Positions 46,914-57,858 of a stretch of DNA of 64,000 bases are shown in pieces. Made by a program: the position numbers and the translations under genes. Source of the stretch: Rhynchopus sp. YZ270_cl-10 (taxonomy: Eukaryota; Euglenozoa; Diplonemea; Diplonemida; Diplonemidae); contig OZ037848.1 of NCBI GenBank assembly GCA_964035575.1, positions 124,001-188,000 on the forward strand, given 5' to 3'. The notes beneath the pieces were generated by a model. It worked only from the letters and a program-made list of their open reading frames with translations, was not told the DNA's origin and did not search any database. Numbering within the stretch: position 1 is the stretch's first letter; each line of letters starts with the position of its first letter.

Positions 46914-47504
46914 GTGGGGGACGTGCCTGAGTGGGTGGTGTGGTGGTGTAGTGTGTTGAGTGCTGTATAGCCCACCAGTGCAGCACGGTCACTCACCTAG
47001 CAGAGAACACTGCTGTCGTTCACCTCCAAGCTGAACACCCCAGGCAGCTGTGCATTGTGCTGCAGCAATACAGGCCCAAAACATCGGTATACTGGTTTCG
47101 TCCCTCTTGTAAAAAGCTTGGTCTGAAAAATATGAGGTTCGGCAAGCTGTGAAAGAGTCACCCACCCACCGCTTTTTTTTTTAATGCACGAAAATAGTTT
47201 CTTTCCAAGTGAGGAGGTAGAACACCATCCATACAAGAAAGCCTTGCCGTGCAACCTACTACGCACGGAAGTGCGTAGTGGTGCACGTATCGGAGGGATT
47301 TTAGTCCCCCCGGGGACCATATTTTTGGAATGATTCAATCGCAAACAAAAACAAGTAATTGCTATCGGAAAAAAAACGGCGTGTACTGTGGAACTCCACC
47401 CTGTAGAAGTAACCTACAACACACCCAGCACTCTGCTCTTCTGCAGGTATGATAACGCTCTTCGTACGCTGCCAGACCCACTGGGACGCCTGCATCTGAA
47501 ACGT
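46914..47504. other. Spacer upstream of the surface protein gene
   Basis: The sense strand just upstream of the ATG is C/A/T-rich with CACCCACTCAG. A hairpin (CTACTACGCAC with GTGCGTAGTGG) lies near 47257-47282. No gene seen. Confidence 0.45.
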
Positions 47505-47765
47505 TCAAGAAGGGGGGCTGTCCTCTTCGTCCAGCACCATCTGATCGATAGCGTTGTTGGACGTAGTCTCGGCAGGCTCGGCGTGTTCCAGCTCGTTTTT
47601 GTCCACAGGGTCCCACGCAGTGTCGTCGTCGTTGGAGCAGTGCGGAAGGAACACAGAATGCACAGACGACAACACGTAGATCACACCAGGCACATCAGCA
47701 CCTCCAGCAAATCGCCAGGATGCTACGGTGCTCTCGAAAATCACGCGGGGTTTTCCACAGCACAT
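47505..47765 (-). CDS. Possible small acidic protein or terminal exon
   Basis: 86 residues from the ATG at 47763-47765; composition (GC-rich, acidic C-terminus with NDDDTAWDPVDKNELEHAEP and a DEEDSPPS end) is more protein-like than the surrounding spacer. The sense strand before it, TAACAACAAGAACAACTAAT followed by TGCTAAG, could be a branch point and acceptor, so this may be a last exon of a gene whose upstream part has been replaced or displaced by the adjacent MITE-like copy. No family recognised. A chance frame remains possible. Confidence 0.35.
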   Translation of the reverse strand: MCCGKPRVIFESTVASWRFAGGADVPGVIYVLSSVHSVFLPHCSNDDDTAWDPVDKNELEHAEPAETTSNNAIDQMVLDEEDSPPS

Positions 47766-47817
47766 CCCGTTTTTTCTTAGCAATTAGTTGTTCTTGTTGT
47801 TATTGTAATTTGCAACC

Positions 47818-48152
47818 ACCTTCCTTCAACCCTTGTAGGATCAGTTCTAATTTTTTTTCGCGAAAACATGAAATTACACATTTCAAGAGAACAAATTAAA
47901 AAGGGTACTTATTTGCATTTTTGGGCTCTGCCCGTGCAGTGGTGGGGTCAATCTCGAAAATTGGACAATTTTTTGACCACTTAAATTTTGAGAAATATGA
48001 GCCCGGTTCCTTATACGTGGGGCCCATTTTTGGCCAAAATTTTCCTCAAAATCCGGGTTTGTAAAATTGACCCTTTCCCCCCCCCACATCGATTTCAATA
48101 CTATACCTTACTTCACCTACGGTTACCCTTACAGGGGGGGGTGAAGGAAGGT
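47818..48152. repeat. MITE-like element, copy 1
   Basis: 335 bases bounded by perfect 11-bp terminal inverted repeats ACCTTCCTTCA and TGAAGGAAGGT. The interior is about 90 percent identical to copy 2 (48445-48743) and carries GGTTCCTTATACGTGGGGCC. This copy has an extra 27-base GC-rich segment at about 47926-47952. No transposase. Target-site duplication is not clear. Confidence 0.85.
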
Positions 48153-48444
48153 AAGTTGAAAAGGGGTCCCTCCACTGTTCCGGAACTCTCCACTCCGACC
48201 AAAAAAATGCGACAGAGAGAAGGAGCGATAAAAATGATATGGCGAATGAAAAAGAAGTAGCGCACCGTACGCCTGCGGCGCAAGCTTGCATCCACCCTTC
48301 CCATGACATAGTTTGGCTGTAAAAAGGTGCAATTCTAAGCGCACTATTCGAAATGCTGGCTTTACCAGGAACTTTCGTTTTAGAAAAGTAAAACTGATGG
48401 CAATACTTCAGTGAGTCGACAATTTCCTGCTGTTGTTTTCCACC
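48153..48444. other. Unique DNA between the two MITE-like copies
   Basis: 292 bases, with GC-rich ACCGTACGCCTGCGGCGCAA (48261-48280). No feature recognised. Confidence 0.4.
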
Positions 48445-48743
48445 ACCTTCCTTCAACCCTTGTAGGATCAGCTGTTACTTTTTTTCGCGAAAACATGAAA
48501 TTACACATTTCAAGAGAACAAATTAAAAAGGGTCCTTATTTGCATTTTTGGGATCTCGGAATTGGACAATTTTTTGACCACTTAAATTTTGAGAAATATG
48601 AGCCCGGTTCCTTATACGTGGGGCCCATTTTCGGCCAAAATTTTCCTCAAAATCTGATTTTGTAAAATCGACCCTTTACTCCCCCCCAATACTATACCTT
48701 ACTTCACCTTCGGTTACCCTTACAGGGGGGGGTGAAGGAAGGT
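48445..48743. repeat. MITE-like element, copy 2
   Basis: 299 bases with the same 11-bp terminal inverted repeats and orientation as copy 1. Both ends carry CAAC-like bases just outside the inverted repeat, so the true terminus could extend a few bases further. Confidence 0.85.
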
Positions 48744-49879
48744 TGTTGAAAATCAGTTTTTGCGGAGGGACCAAATGTTGAGGGCCAAATCCTAGCGGAA
48801 GCCCTGATGGGTAAATCTTTTAAAAAGAAAGAAAAAACGCGCAAAAAAAAAAAAAAAAAAAAAAAACCTCTCGGGTCCGTCCTGTGAAACAAGGGGGCAT
48901 GCAAAACCACCCTTTCTTGTTGTGTCGACAGTCGCGCCCATACGAGGGTTCTACTACACTCCAACAATTCTTCAAAAAAGTTTGTAAAACAAACCTAAGC
49001 CGCGACGACAAAACCACCTTATCAAAAGGTTTTCATTTTGTGGGGCCTCAAGAGCACTCTGGGTCGCTTTTGTTTTGGCCAAAAACCTTCACTAAAAAAT
49101 AAAGTTCCAACAACCTCCTGCCGCTAACACTGGGGGTATCATATTGACCACCACAAGACACATTCATTCAAAACTTTTCTGTGAATAAGTTTTTTTTTTC
49201 CCTCGCGTTTTACGTCATTCTCACCAAAAATTCGGGCACACCCTCAGGATACGTTTTCATTTCCTCCCCTACAGCCTTTGCAGTTGTCTCCAAAACGAAA
49301 GTCTCCAAAAAAATGTTGACTTGAAATACAAAGCCCATGATGGTGTCCCAAAAGACCCCCTCCCCATCCCCCTCCCCTCACAGATAGAACAACGGAACGA
49401 TAAATACCAGAACTGATGTTGGGGATTGGCGACCGCATTCTGAGGAGCTATTTCTCCTTTTAAGCATACGTTTGTAGGCATAAAAAAAAAAAGACATCCT
49501 TTCTAACAGAGTCTATCCACCAAGGTCCCCTTTCCACACCCTTAAACCTCCAACAGGAGAGCAACGGCACAGTGCATGACACAGCGCCAGAAACCCACGA
49601 AAGAGACAAAAAAAAAAAAAAATGGGTCAAAAATAGAATTCGTTTACGTATATACTTCCCAGAACCAGACTGAAATGGGCTGATTCCCCCCACCCCCACC
49701 CCAATAGGCTAGCGAATCAACTCCACTAACCGCAGAACCCTAAGGAATGTAGAAGCATCCAAAAAGGGCTCACTATTTTTGTGCTGGCGCGGAACATCTG
49801 AAGAAAAGTTGGTAAAGATGAACATAGGATTTTCAATGCTTTACCGTACACTCAACCTCACCCCAGGTTCAGAACGTTT
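48744..49879. other. 3' flank of casein kinase 1, homopolymer-rich
   Basis: Contains A24 at 48843-48866, followed by CCTCTCGGG. Hairpin-family copies lie at 48980-49020, 49315-49350 (TTGACTTGAAATACAAAG type) and 49807-49850 (degenerate). No gene seen. Confidence 0.5.
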
Positions 49880-50932
49880 CTAATTTTGTGTTACAGTGGT
49901 GGATGTGGCCCCCTTGGTGTCTTCGGACTCAGCTTCATCCGATTTGATGATATCCTTTACTCCGTCTCTTAGTCTGTGGGGGGTTGTGAGAATGCCATAT
50001 TTTTGGGGGGAAAAAATGACATACCGGCGCTCCTTGAACATAAGATCCCAGTCGTAGACCCAGTCTGGTGGGTGGTGGTGGAGTTTCTCGTATTCGTCCA
50101 TGAACATTTTCCTGCAGAGGTTGTAGTCAGGTTCTTGTGTGAATCGTAGGGCACGGACGTACGAGATGAATTGCTCAAAGCATGGGGGCAGCCCAGCGCA
50201 CAGCACTGCAGGCTTCGTCGCGATTTTTTTCTCCATGATCTTGCGCTCCTTTTCTGCACGGTTGCCTGCTTGCGTGCCTTGCCAGGGTAGTTTCGACATT
50301 GCCATATACACCAATACCATCCCCAACCCCTCCATATCGTCACGTCTACTTTGTTCGATCCCCAAATGCGTGTTGACTGATGCATATCTGGTCGTGCCGA
50401 CTAAAGGCTTTCCTGCCGTATGAGGTATGTGGCGTCCGGTCTTAGGGTCGCAGTATCTCTTTGACAATCCATAGTCTATCATGAAGCAGTGGTGGGAACG
50501 TCCTTTTAGGCCCATGACGAAGTTTTCGGGTTTGAGGTCGCGGTGAATGAAGGATTTGGAGTGGAGGAATTCGAGACGGTGGATCATTTGGTCTGCAAGC
50601 ATGCATGTGGTGCTGACGCTGAGACGGCCTTGGCAGTAACCCAAGAGGTCGTCGATGCAAGGCCCGCACAGATCGATCACCATAACTTCGAATTCGCCTT
50701 CAGTCCCGCTGTAGAGCATATTAGGGATTCCGGGGCTTGGCGTTTTGTTCAATATTTTGTAAATGTTGGCCTCGTATTTTAGCATGGGGTTTTTGTTCAT
50801 GACTTTCTCTAATTTGATAGCAACGCTCGCGCGGGTGCGGGTGTCCAGGCCCTCATAGATGTCTCCAAAACTACCGCCGCCGATCTTCCTGATGATCTTA
50901 TACCGATTGTGTATCAGTAGTTCGCGTGCCAT
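49880..50932 (-). CDS. Casein kinase 1
   Basis: Spliced CDS: complement of 49880-49973 and 50025-50932, 333 residues. The 51-nt intron (GTATGT to CCCCACAG) is a multiple of three and stop-free, so an unspliced reading also stays open (350 residues) but then inserts a foreign segment, YVIFSPQKYG, after FKERR; splicing gives the expected ERRLRDG. The kinase domain covers about 10-280: glycine loop IGGGSFGDIYEG, Lys in AIKLEK, catalytic HRDLKPENF, and the CK1-specific DYGLSKRY in place of DFG, plus the ASVNTHLGIEQSRRDD motif. The short tail is acidic and may be autophosphorylated. It is a soluble serine/threonine kinase acting in many pathways, including vesicle traffic and cilia. Confidence 0.96.
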   Translation of the reverse strand: MARELLIHNRYKIIRKIGGGSFGDIYEGLDTRTRASVAIKLEKVMNKNPMLKYEANIYKILNKTPSPGIPNMLYSGTEGEFEVMVIDLCGPCIDDLLGYCQGRLSVSTTCMLADQMIHRLEFLHSKSFIHRDLKPENFVMGLKGRSHHCFMIDYGLSKRYCDPKTGRHIPHTAGKPLVGTTRYASVNTHLGIEQSRRDDMEGLGMVLVYMAMSKLPWQGTQAGNRAEKERKIMEKKIATKPAVLCAGLPPCFEQFISYVRALRFTQEPDYNLCRKMFMDEYEKLHHHPPDWVYDWDLMFKERRYVIFSPQKYGILTTPHRLRDGVKDIIKSDEAESEDTKGATSTTVTQN

Positions 50933-51764
50933 GACGAACGACGTTGATTATGGAAGGTGGGCAATAATTAGAGGGAAATGTCGAGTCAAATAATGTGAAA
51001 GTAAAGATGAACCTAAGCCTTTGCGTTTCAAAGGAAAAGAAAAAGAGAAAAAAGTACAATGGGAAGTGCACCTTTTTTATTTGGGGGGGAGGAGGAGGAG
51101 GAGGGGAGGAAAGAGGGGTTTATTGTGCCTCTCACGAGGTCAGCATGTAAAAGAAAAAGAAAAAAAACAAAGAAAATAAGTGTGTGGTGTTGTGTACAGG
51201 GGGGAGGAGGAGGGGAGAGTGCTGTGAATGAATTTGGTAGAGGGGTGTGGGGGGGTGAAAAGATGAAAAGCGCGCACTCAAAAAAGAAGTTAAATGCCCA
51301 TCTGTCAGAGAAAAAAAACTGTGGGTGAAATTATTCACTGAAATAACACTAAAAAAAAAAATGTGGTTCTTTTTTCTGATATGGTTGGAATCGTGGAATC
51401 TGTCCAGAAACAAATACTATCTACAGAACAGAGAGTATCCCTGTGGTATTTTTTTTTTTTTCTTTCTTCTGTCACCTCCGGCTTCATCCCTTGAACAGAA
51501 GCGAGACCAAAGGATCGTTAAGGCCATGCTTTCGCACCGAGGATCGGTACTGAAGATCATGACCCCTTAGGGGAAGAAAGGGGCTTCGGACGACACAAAA
51601 CCTTTCACGGGGTTAGTGGCATTGATTTTTTTTTAAACATAATTTTGCGTCGCGACATCCCCTTCCTCACTCCCCCTCCGGTGGCCCTCCGTCTTTCGAT
51701 TCTCAGAGTTTGCGAAAATCCGAAATTCATCAGATTCTTAGGAGGAGAGGTGATCTCCGTTGCA
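50933..51764. other. Spacer between casein kinase 1 and ASNSD1
   Basis: Hairpin-family copies at 51001-51032 (AAAGATGAACCTAAGCC, stem CTAAGC weakened) and 51115-51148 lie 70-220 bases upstream of the kinase ATG. The rest is homopolymer-rich 3' flank of ASNSD1. No gene. Confidence 0.5.
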
Positions 51765-53891
51765 CTAAGCATTGAACGGCCGTTTCAGCGCCGTCACATT
51801 GAGACACAGTTTGACTGATTCTTTTACGTTGTCTTTTGTTATCGTTGTTGTTCCGTCCACCTTGCTGTTTGCTAGGCGAGTACCGAATTGAATGGCTCGT
51901 TTGTGAAGGGAGGAGGCAAGCTTGAGGCCCAAGGTGTTTGCGGCACTGCGGATGAGGTGCTTGTCTCCTTCACCTTGCGGTGCGGAGAGGTCGGTCACTG
52001 ATGGGAGTGGGAGGGTGGAGAGCGTGCGAAGGACGGTTTCGTCGAGGAAAGGGAAGCGCGCTTCCCTTCCCAGATCGCTGATGATTCTGTCGTCTCTGCC
52101 GAGATTCCGCTTCCACAACCTTGCAAAGTCCTTTTGCATTTCCTCTGCCAAAGCGTCCAGCCCATCCTGCGCAAAGACATTTCTATACCGTGAATAGCCA
52201 CCCAACGTCTCGTCAGCTCCCATCCCTACCAGCAGCACCCTTGCAGAGCTTCGTACTAAAGCAATTTTTTCGGTTTCCACCCTTGCCTCAATTTCTTTCT
52301 CCTTTGCGGAAGCTCCAGGAAGACCAAGAAGGAGTGCATTGTTGTTCGCACCAGCCGCCTTCTTTGTTTCAATAAATCCATGTTTTTCTGCGAGCGCTGC
52401 ATATTCGCCTGCCCGTTTGCATCCAGCCGCTTTGTAAGGTAGTGCAGAAGATTTGGACAGATCTGATAATGATATAAAACACCGTCCTCCCACCAGCTCC
52501 GCCTTCAACACTGAAACTAAATAGGAAAAGGCGCTGTCGTGCTCTGGGGTCTCTCCTCGAGAACGCTTTGCGTGGAGAAGCGATGGTGGCCCCACCGCAC
52601 CCCCTTCCTTCGCTTCCCCTTGAGGAACCAATCTACCTACCCCTCTTGCGCCAAACCACAATGCCGAACCAATATTGACGTCCATCACCGTATCAGCAGG
52701 GGAGATGAGCGACGCGATATGCGGCGAATTAAAGAGAATTTCATGCGCGCTAATGTCAACTTCAATAAAATTCCAGACACGCCCTGGATGTGTCCTCATC
52801 AATTCACACCACCCCTGCCGTCCCGACACCCTATCCGGTGTTTGCTGCGTATAATCACCAAACGCAACATTAATCAAATCAATACTCTCCCCTTTAGGCA
52901 CATGAGCATCGCAAAGCCCGGCAAGCACCGCACAGTCGACCCCTCCACTGTACAGCACCCCAATCCTCGATCCAGTTTCCTCCATATCACCTCTCACCGT
53001 TGGTACTGCGGCAGCAAGCTTCACCCGTCGTTCTACCGCTGCATCTAAGGCTTTGTAATAACGTTCTTTCGGGGTTGCGCCAATTTCTGCTATAACCTTA
53101 GCCATTCTTCTTGCGTCGTATAGTGGTTGGCTGCCCCATTCAATCATGGTGATTGCAAAATTTTCGTCAAAACGATCAAATCGATAGAACCCTCCAGTAG
53201 GTACTTCTCTGAACGTAGCGCCCATCCAGGGTCCATTCGAGACAAATGGTGCAACACTGCTGAGCGCAAAGTGGTTTTGGTGGTAGCTATACAGCAACGA
53301 TCTGCGGCCCAGCTGGTCACGCCCGAAATAGGTGCTGTGCCCTACGGAGAGAACAAATGCGTAGGGGCCTTCAATCTTTTGCAGAACACTGTGCACCGCT
53401 GCGTCATACGTTTCTGGTGTCACACCCTCCGCGGAAAGCGCAGCAGAGAACATCGCAAGCAGCATCGTTGTGTCGTTTTCATCCCCCAAGGCGCGCCCCT
53501 CGACACCAAACACCTCTCCGTTCCACGCAAGGGAGAGGGTCACCGCAGAACCCCCTGCATTGCACGACCCCTCAACAGGCTGTGACGTACAGGACGCACC
53601 ACGCATATGGAGCACAGAGGAACAGAGGACAGCGGATGTGAGGCAGGGGTTGTGTGGGGGGTGGGCGTCGTCGGCAGGAGAACACATCAACTGCACGGCC
53701 CCTTCGCTGTCCGGGCCACGCGAACGAATTGCGTCACGCAAACACACCACCGCAGGGTGCTGAGGGGTAACTAAGGTGGTTGCTTGTCTTGTGGTGGCTG
53801 TACACATCTCATGATGTCCCTCCTGCATGCACACTGGAAATGTGACACGTGGTGTGCCCCGAAGCGCTGCAACGAGGCATATTCCGCACAT
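51765..53891 (-). CDS. ASNSD1: Asparagine synthetase domain-containing protein 1
   Basis: 708 residues, one exon. It begins MCGICL, placing Cys2 as the N-terminal nucleophile of a class II glutamine amidotransferase; SRGPD and WNGEVFG follow in that domain (1-240). The synthetase domain starts at about 310 with the ATP pyrophosphatase loop LYSGGVDCAVLAG and has GMGADETLGGYSRYRN and GREARFPFLDE near the C-terminus. This pattern and length fit the ASNSD1 family rather than canonical asparagine synthetase; its reaction is not established in general. The sense strand directly before the ATG is a textbook splice acceptor (TACCCTCTTTTTAATTTTGCAG then A and ATG), so a 5' intron or trans-splicing is likely. 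Confidence 0.93.
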   Translation of the reverse strand: MCGICLVAALRGTPRVTFPVCMQEGHHEMCTATTRQATTLVTPQHPAVVCLRDAIRSRGPDSEGAVQLMCSPADDAHPPHNPCLTSAVLCSSVLHMRGASCTSQPVEGSCNAGGSAVTLSLAWNGEVFGVEGRALGDENDTTMLLAMFSAALSAEGVTPETYDAAVHSVLQKIEGPYAFVLSVGHSTYFGRDQLGRRSLLYSYHQNHFALSSVAPFVSNGPWMGATFREVPTGGFYRFDRFDENFAITMIEWGSQPLYDARRMAKVIAEIGATPKERYYKALDAAVERRVKLAAAVPTVRGDMEETGSRIGVLYSGGVDCAVLAGLCDAHVPKGESIDLINVAFGDYTQQTPDRVSGRQGWCELMRTHPGRVWNFIEVDISAHEILFNSPHIASLISPADTVMDVNIGSALWFGARGVGRLVPQGEAKEGGAVGPPSLLHAKRSRGETPEHDSAFSYLVSVLKAELVGGRCFISLSDLSKSSALPYKAAGCKRAGEYAALAEKHGFIETKKAAGANNNALLLGLPGASAKEKEIEARVETEKIALVRSSARVLLVGMGADETLGGYSRYRNVFAQDGLDALAEEMQKDFARLWKRNLGRDDRIISDLGREARFPFLDETVLRTLSTLPLPSVTDLSAPQGEGDKHLIRSAANTLGLKLASSLHKRAIQFGTRLANSKVDGTTTITKDNVKESVKLCLNVTALKRPFNA

Positions 53892-54244
53892 TCTGCAAAA
53901 TTAAAAAGAGGGTAAAAAAATGAAGCGGTGAAAAAGGGTTCTGAGGGGGGGAAGTGTTTGGTTCCCCTAGGGTGTGGTGGTGTGTAGGAGGGGGGGAAGA
54001 AAAGAGATTTTGGACAAAACAAATGCCGTCGTTTTTTAATAGGTGGTTTTAATCCCACGGAGTTACCTTCTATGTTGCCTTAAGAAATTCTGTGTTTCCT
54101 TCCCCCGAAAACCCTATGTTAAGTTAGATTTTTTACAGACGAAATCTCCAAACACTCTCTATTTTTCATCAAAATTCGAAATTTTCATGCAGAACGGGGA
54201 TGAGCTCTACTATACTAAACGCTTTTGTTTTAACCCCCCCTATC
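53892..54244. other. Spacer between ASNSD1 and the DHHC-type gene
   Basis: Holds the pyrimidine tract and TTTTGCAG acceptor-like site one base before the ASNSD1 start (plus strand CTGCAAAA at 53893-53900). No gene, and no hairpin-family copy recognised. Confidence 0.5.
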
Positions 54245-55009
54245 TTATGACACCACAAGCGCACCGATTAAGAAAAGCAGTGTCCCGCACATTGATGAGA
54301 GGAACATCATGAAGTAGGGCATGTTACCTGCTCCTATGGTGGTTCCTGTCCATGGGCAGAAGTGGTCATGCCCACGCACGAAGACCTCACATTCGACACA
54401 CCATGTACAACCGGCAGGACGGTAGGATTGTGATGCGTCGTGTGGTGGCCAGGTTTCGCAGTCGGGTGGCCGTGTTGGGAAGCGCTGTGAAATGCCCGGG
54501 TTGGAATATGCTGTGAGCCAGAAGAGGACCAAGGTCGCCGCCACACCTATTGCACCCAGCACCGTGACCCACCCTGCTGCGTGCCGCGACGCATTGTGCA
54601 GCAGCAGCCCCCCTATACCCGCTATGATCGCGCTTGTCACAAACGGCATCGGCCAGCACGGCCCCGCCACACACTGTCCACGACAACAATGCCTCATCCG
54701 CCCCACCCTCCCCCCAACAGGAAGCATCCCCACAGAAGATGACAACGATCCCCCTTTCCCCCGAGGATACACCAGGGTCCCCCCAGTCACCCCAGGAGGG
54801 GTGAAATGCAGTGGAAGGTGTCGCAGCCGTCTGACGTCCTTTTCGTGCAGGAGATCCACCTCGTTCCCTTGTTCGAGGAGCTCTTCGTCGACTTCGGGTG
54901 GATCTTCAGGATCATTAGGAGGTTGAACCTCAGAAGGGGGTGCCGGGGGTGCCATCTCGATGTCTTCATTGTGTGTTTCATCCGGGTCGTTGGGGCCTTC
55001 TTCCAGCAT
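54245..55009 (-). CDS. DHHC-family palmitoyltransferase variant with DHFC
   Basis: 254 residues from the ATG at 55007-55009. The first 110 residues are acidic, proline-rich and cytosolic. Two membrane spans lie at about 140-190, followed by NPGI. The zinc-finger cysteine-rich domain is recognisable (CTWCVECEVFVRGHDHFCPW, then TGTTIGAGNM) but the catalytic tetrad reads DHFC instead of DHHC and several zinc-binding cysteines of the usual CRD are absent. A third span follows and the protein ends inside or just after it, without the fourth span and the TTxE motif. The predicted S-acyltransferase activity is therefore uncertain: DHYC members work in yeast, and loss of the second His changes the mechanism. 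It could be an inactive or regulatory homologue. Confidence 0.85.
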   Translation of the reverse strand: MLEEGPNDPDETHNEDIEMAPPAPPSEVQPPNDPEDPPEVDEELLEQGNEVDLLHEKDVRRLRHLPLHFTPPGVTGGTLVYPRGKGGSLSSSVGMLPVGGRVGRMRHCCRGQCVAGPCWPMPFVTSAIIAGIGGLLLHNASRHAAGWVTVLGAIGVAATLVLFWLTAYSNPGISQRFPTRPPDCETWPPHDASQSYRPAGCTWCVECEVFVRGHDHFCPWTGTTIGAGNMPYFMMFLSSMCGTLLFLIGALVVS

Positions 55010-55554
55010 GGTTGTGTTTGTTTGGGGTGCTTTGTTCTCAGGGAGGGGGGGAAATTGCGGATTGGGGGGGATGTGTATACTGTGTGGAGAAAATGAGGGG
55101 AAAGGTTTGATTATCTTCAGCAGGATAGAACAAAAATGGTAGCCCTCTTTTTTGCTCTCGGTTGTAGACTTAGAACAACACAATGCAACACACGTTTTTT
55201 TTTTTCTTCAAAATATAAGCCAAGTTTTCTTTAAAAAATGCAGACAATGTATCAAGCAACATAACAGACAAGCTGGAAAGAGATGAGCCTCAGCCTCTCT
55301 GTGTCTACCTCAAAGAAAAGCTCATAAGTAAGATGAATGCCTCACATGCACACATCCTTTCAAAGTGAACGCTCAAAAGCGCTTCCCCCCCCCTTCCCCA
55401 AGGCCCCTTGGTACCGACGTTGCGAAGCTTTATGTCTGTGTGGGAAAAAAGGGAAAATTAATACGCATCCACTTGCCGTTTGGATAAAGAACAACAAAGA
55501 CGAAAGGGGGTTTGAGGGGGAAGAGTTTAATTCTTGAACGCATCACACTCAGTC
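55010..55554. other. Spacer upstream of the DHHC-type gene
   Basis: Two adjacent hairpin-family copies at about 55275-55312 and 55321-55356 lie 270-350 bases upstream of the ATG. No gene. Confidence 0.5.
55321..55356 (+). repeat. Dispersed hairpin element, ATGC-stem copy with CTCACAT loop
   Basis: AAGATGA, then ATGC around the 7-nt loop CTCACAT and GCAC, then ACATCC. Keeps the family loop length; stem short. Confidence 0.4.
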
Positions 55555-57827
55555 TCACAACTCAGGGGGAAAAAAAGTTGGCAAAATATTAGATTGAAAT
55601 TGTTGGGTAGTTTGGTGTATTGCTTCCTGGTATGAATACATCTTCACGACATTTGTCGCATTCACGCAATAATCCATGCAAAAAGTTAGATTCACATACT
55701 TTCAGTTCCCAGAATTGAAAGTATTTGAGGGTCAACAAAAAGTTGAAAAAAAAATGTTTTTTCGTGCATACCATCAGCTCATCTCCATCAGACCCCCCCA
55801 AGTCAGATGTCGGTAACAGTGCTTCGCCGTCCTTGAAGCTGGACGGTGTCATCGGCATGCCCTGAGAAGTGAAGTTGAAAGAAAAATCGGCAAAAAAATG
55901 ACGTACCATTCCCCCTGTTGCCAATGACTTTGCCACTTTATACTGCAGCAGACTGTGCGGGCCGATGCCGATGCCTGAGTTGTTGAACACTGCGTGGATG
56001 TTCATGTTCCCCCTAGACAGCACTGCGGGTGCAGAGCACACCCCCATGAAGTCTGCCTCGAAGGAATCTTGGTCGGTCTCCTGCCCGTCAAAGACTCTGT
56101 CGGTTGGTGTTGCGCCTCTGCTTCCATTTCCTATGATTCCAGTGATGTGGCTTATGCCACCTGGAATCGACTCTGCCAACAGGCGAATCGCCTCAAGCTT
56201 CTCAGTAGGGTTCGACACATCAGAGAGGTATTGATGCCCGCTGTTGCTCTGGTTCCCAGATGCACCCACAACACCGCAGCCCACGTCTGTGTTGCGTTCG
56301 ATCGCTGCAACCTCGGGAGGTGCGTCGTCACCAGAGTCCTCTTCCCCACAGACAACTCTGCACGTCGCAGCCATCCCCCCATTGTGAATGAGGTTTTCCA
56401 TATTGCGAAGTGCCTGCTGCTGCTTTTCCGGCGTTATGTCATTCAATGTGTACCATTCCTCAGCAATCGGACGGTGCAGATGTGTCAAAATCTTTGAGAA
56501 TTCATCCCCAGAGTCGAGCTGTTCTTCACTAAGATATGTCAGCGCGCGCACCTTCGGGAGAAGCACCGCAAGCTGCTCTGAGGCGACCCTCCTCAACAGA
56601 TCCCGCCACGCACTGAAATCCTCGAGCTCATCCAATGTCATATCTGACACCTTTTTCGAGAATGCGTCGACCAACGAACCATACTTCTCTATCAAAGCGA
56701 CGTGCCGATTGACCACTTCACTCGGCACCAACAGAGTTGACCCAGGAAGCAGTGCATACGAAATCGACTCCACCTTGGAATACAACAAATCCAAAGCAAG
56801 CTGCGCACTTTCATCAAACCACACCGGAAGCCCCTGCATCTTCTCCTTCACCACCGTCGCCTGCGCCGTATTCGCAAATTGAACCAACGCCTGCACCCGA
56901 TTCTTCGCCGACTTTTTAGGAAGCACAATAACAGCTTCCACTGCACCATACGGAGCAAAGAGCTGATAGATGAGCCGGGCAGACACATAAATGCATTCGG
57001 TGATGCGGTGCGAGGAGTCGAAGAGGGATGCGAGCAGGGTTTTGGTGGCTTCGGGGGCCACCCACTTCTGGTGTTTGCAGAAGCCTACTGTGGCGGGGTG
57101 TGTGCCGATGTCGATGAGCGCGTTGTGGTGTGTGGTATAGTGTTCCACCATGCGCACCGCGTCTTCCAGGCGCGTGAACTCAATCAATGCGTGGTTCTTC
57201 GAGCGCAGCATGATAACCCGCTCGACCGTGCCAAAGCGTGCCCCCAGGTCCTGCAGAAGCCCAAGCGTAGCCTCCCACGACACCCGCCGCAGCAGCACAA
57301 TGCGTGACGCAGGGTACTGCGGGATCGACGCCTGCTCGGCACGCCGCTTTGCCCCCTCCTCCCGCAGGCTTGCTGCAGAGGCACCACCCCTCTCAAGGGA
57401 GGGTGCGCTGCCGTGGCTGTCGCCAGAAGAGGTGCGGTGCACGGCTTGGGGGTGTGGGTGTGGGGCGAGCTGCTGGGGTAGGCTTTGGTGTTGGTTTTGG
57501 TGTTGTGGTTGGTTCTGGTGGTTTGGGTGTTGTTTTGGTTTCTGCGGCTGCTGTGGGTGTTGCTGCCTGTACCCCATCCGGGAGTGAGCCTGCGCCTCAG
57601 GAAGCAGTGCAGGCAGCGTGGCGGGTGGAAGAGGCAGTGGCTGTGGCACTGCTGCGACCGGCACCATGTTGGGTGCACCCTTGCGGGCGTTGTGTCTGGT
57701 GTTTGTGTCGCGGTGCTGCTGGTGTTGGTGCTGGTGCTGGTGTGGGTGTGGGTGTTGTGTGTGCGATGTGTAGTGCTGCTGCTGCTGGTGGTACTGTTGA
57801 TGCTGCTGCTGGTGTTGGTGGTAATGG

Positions 57828-57858
<31 letters not shown>

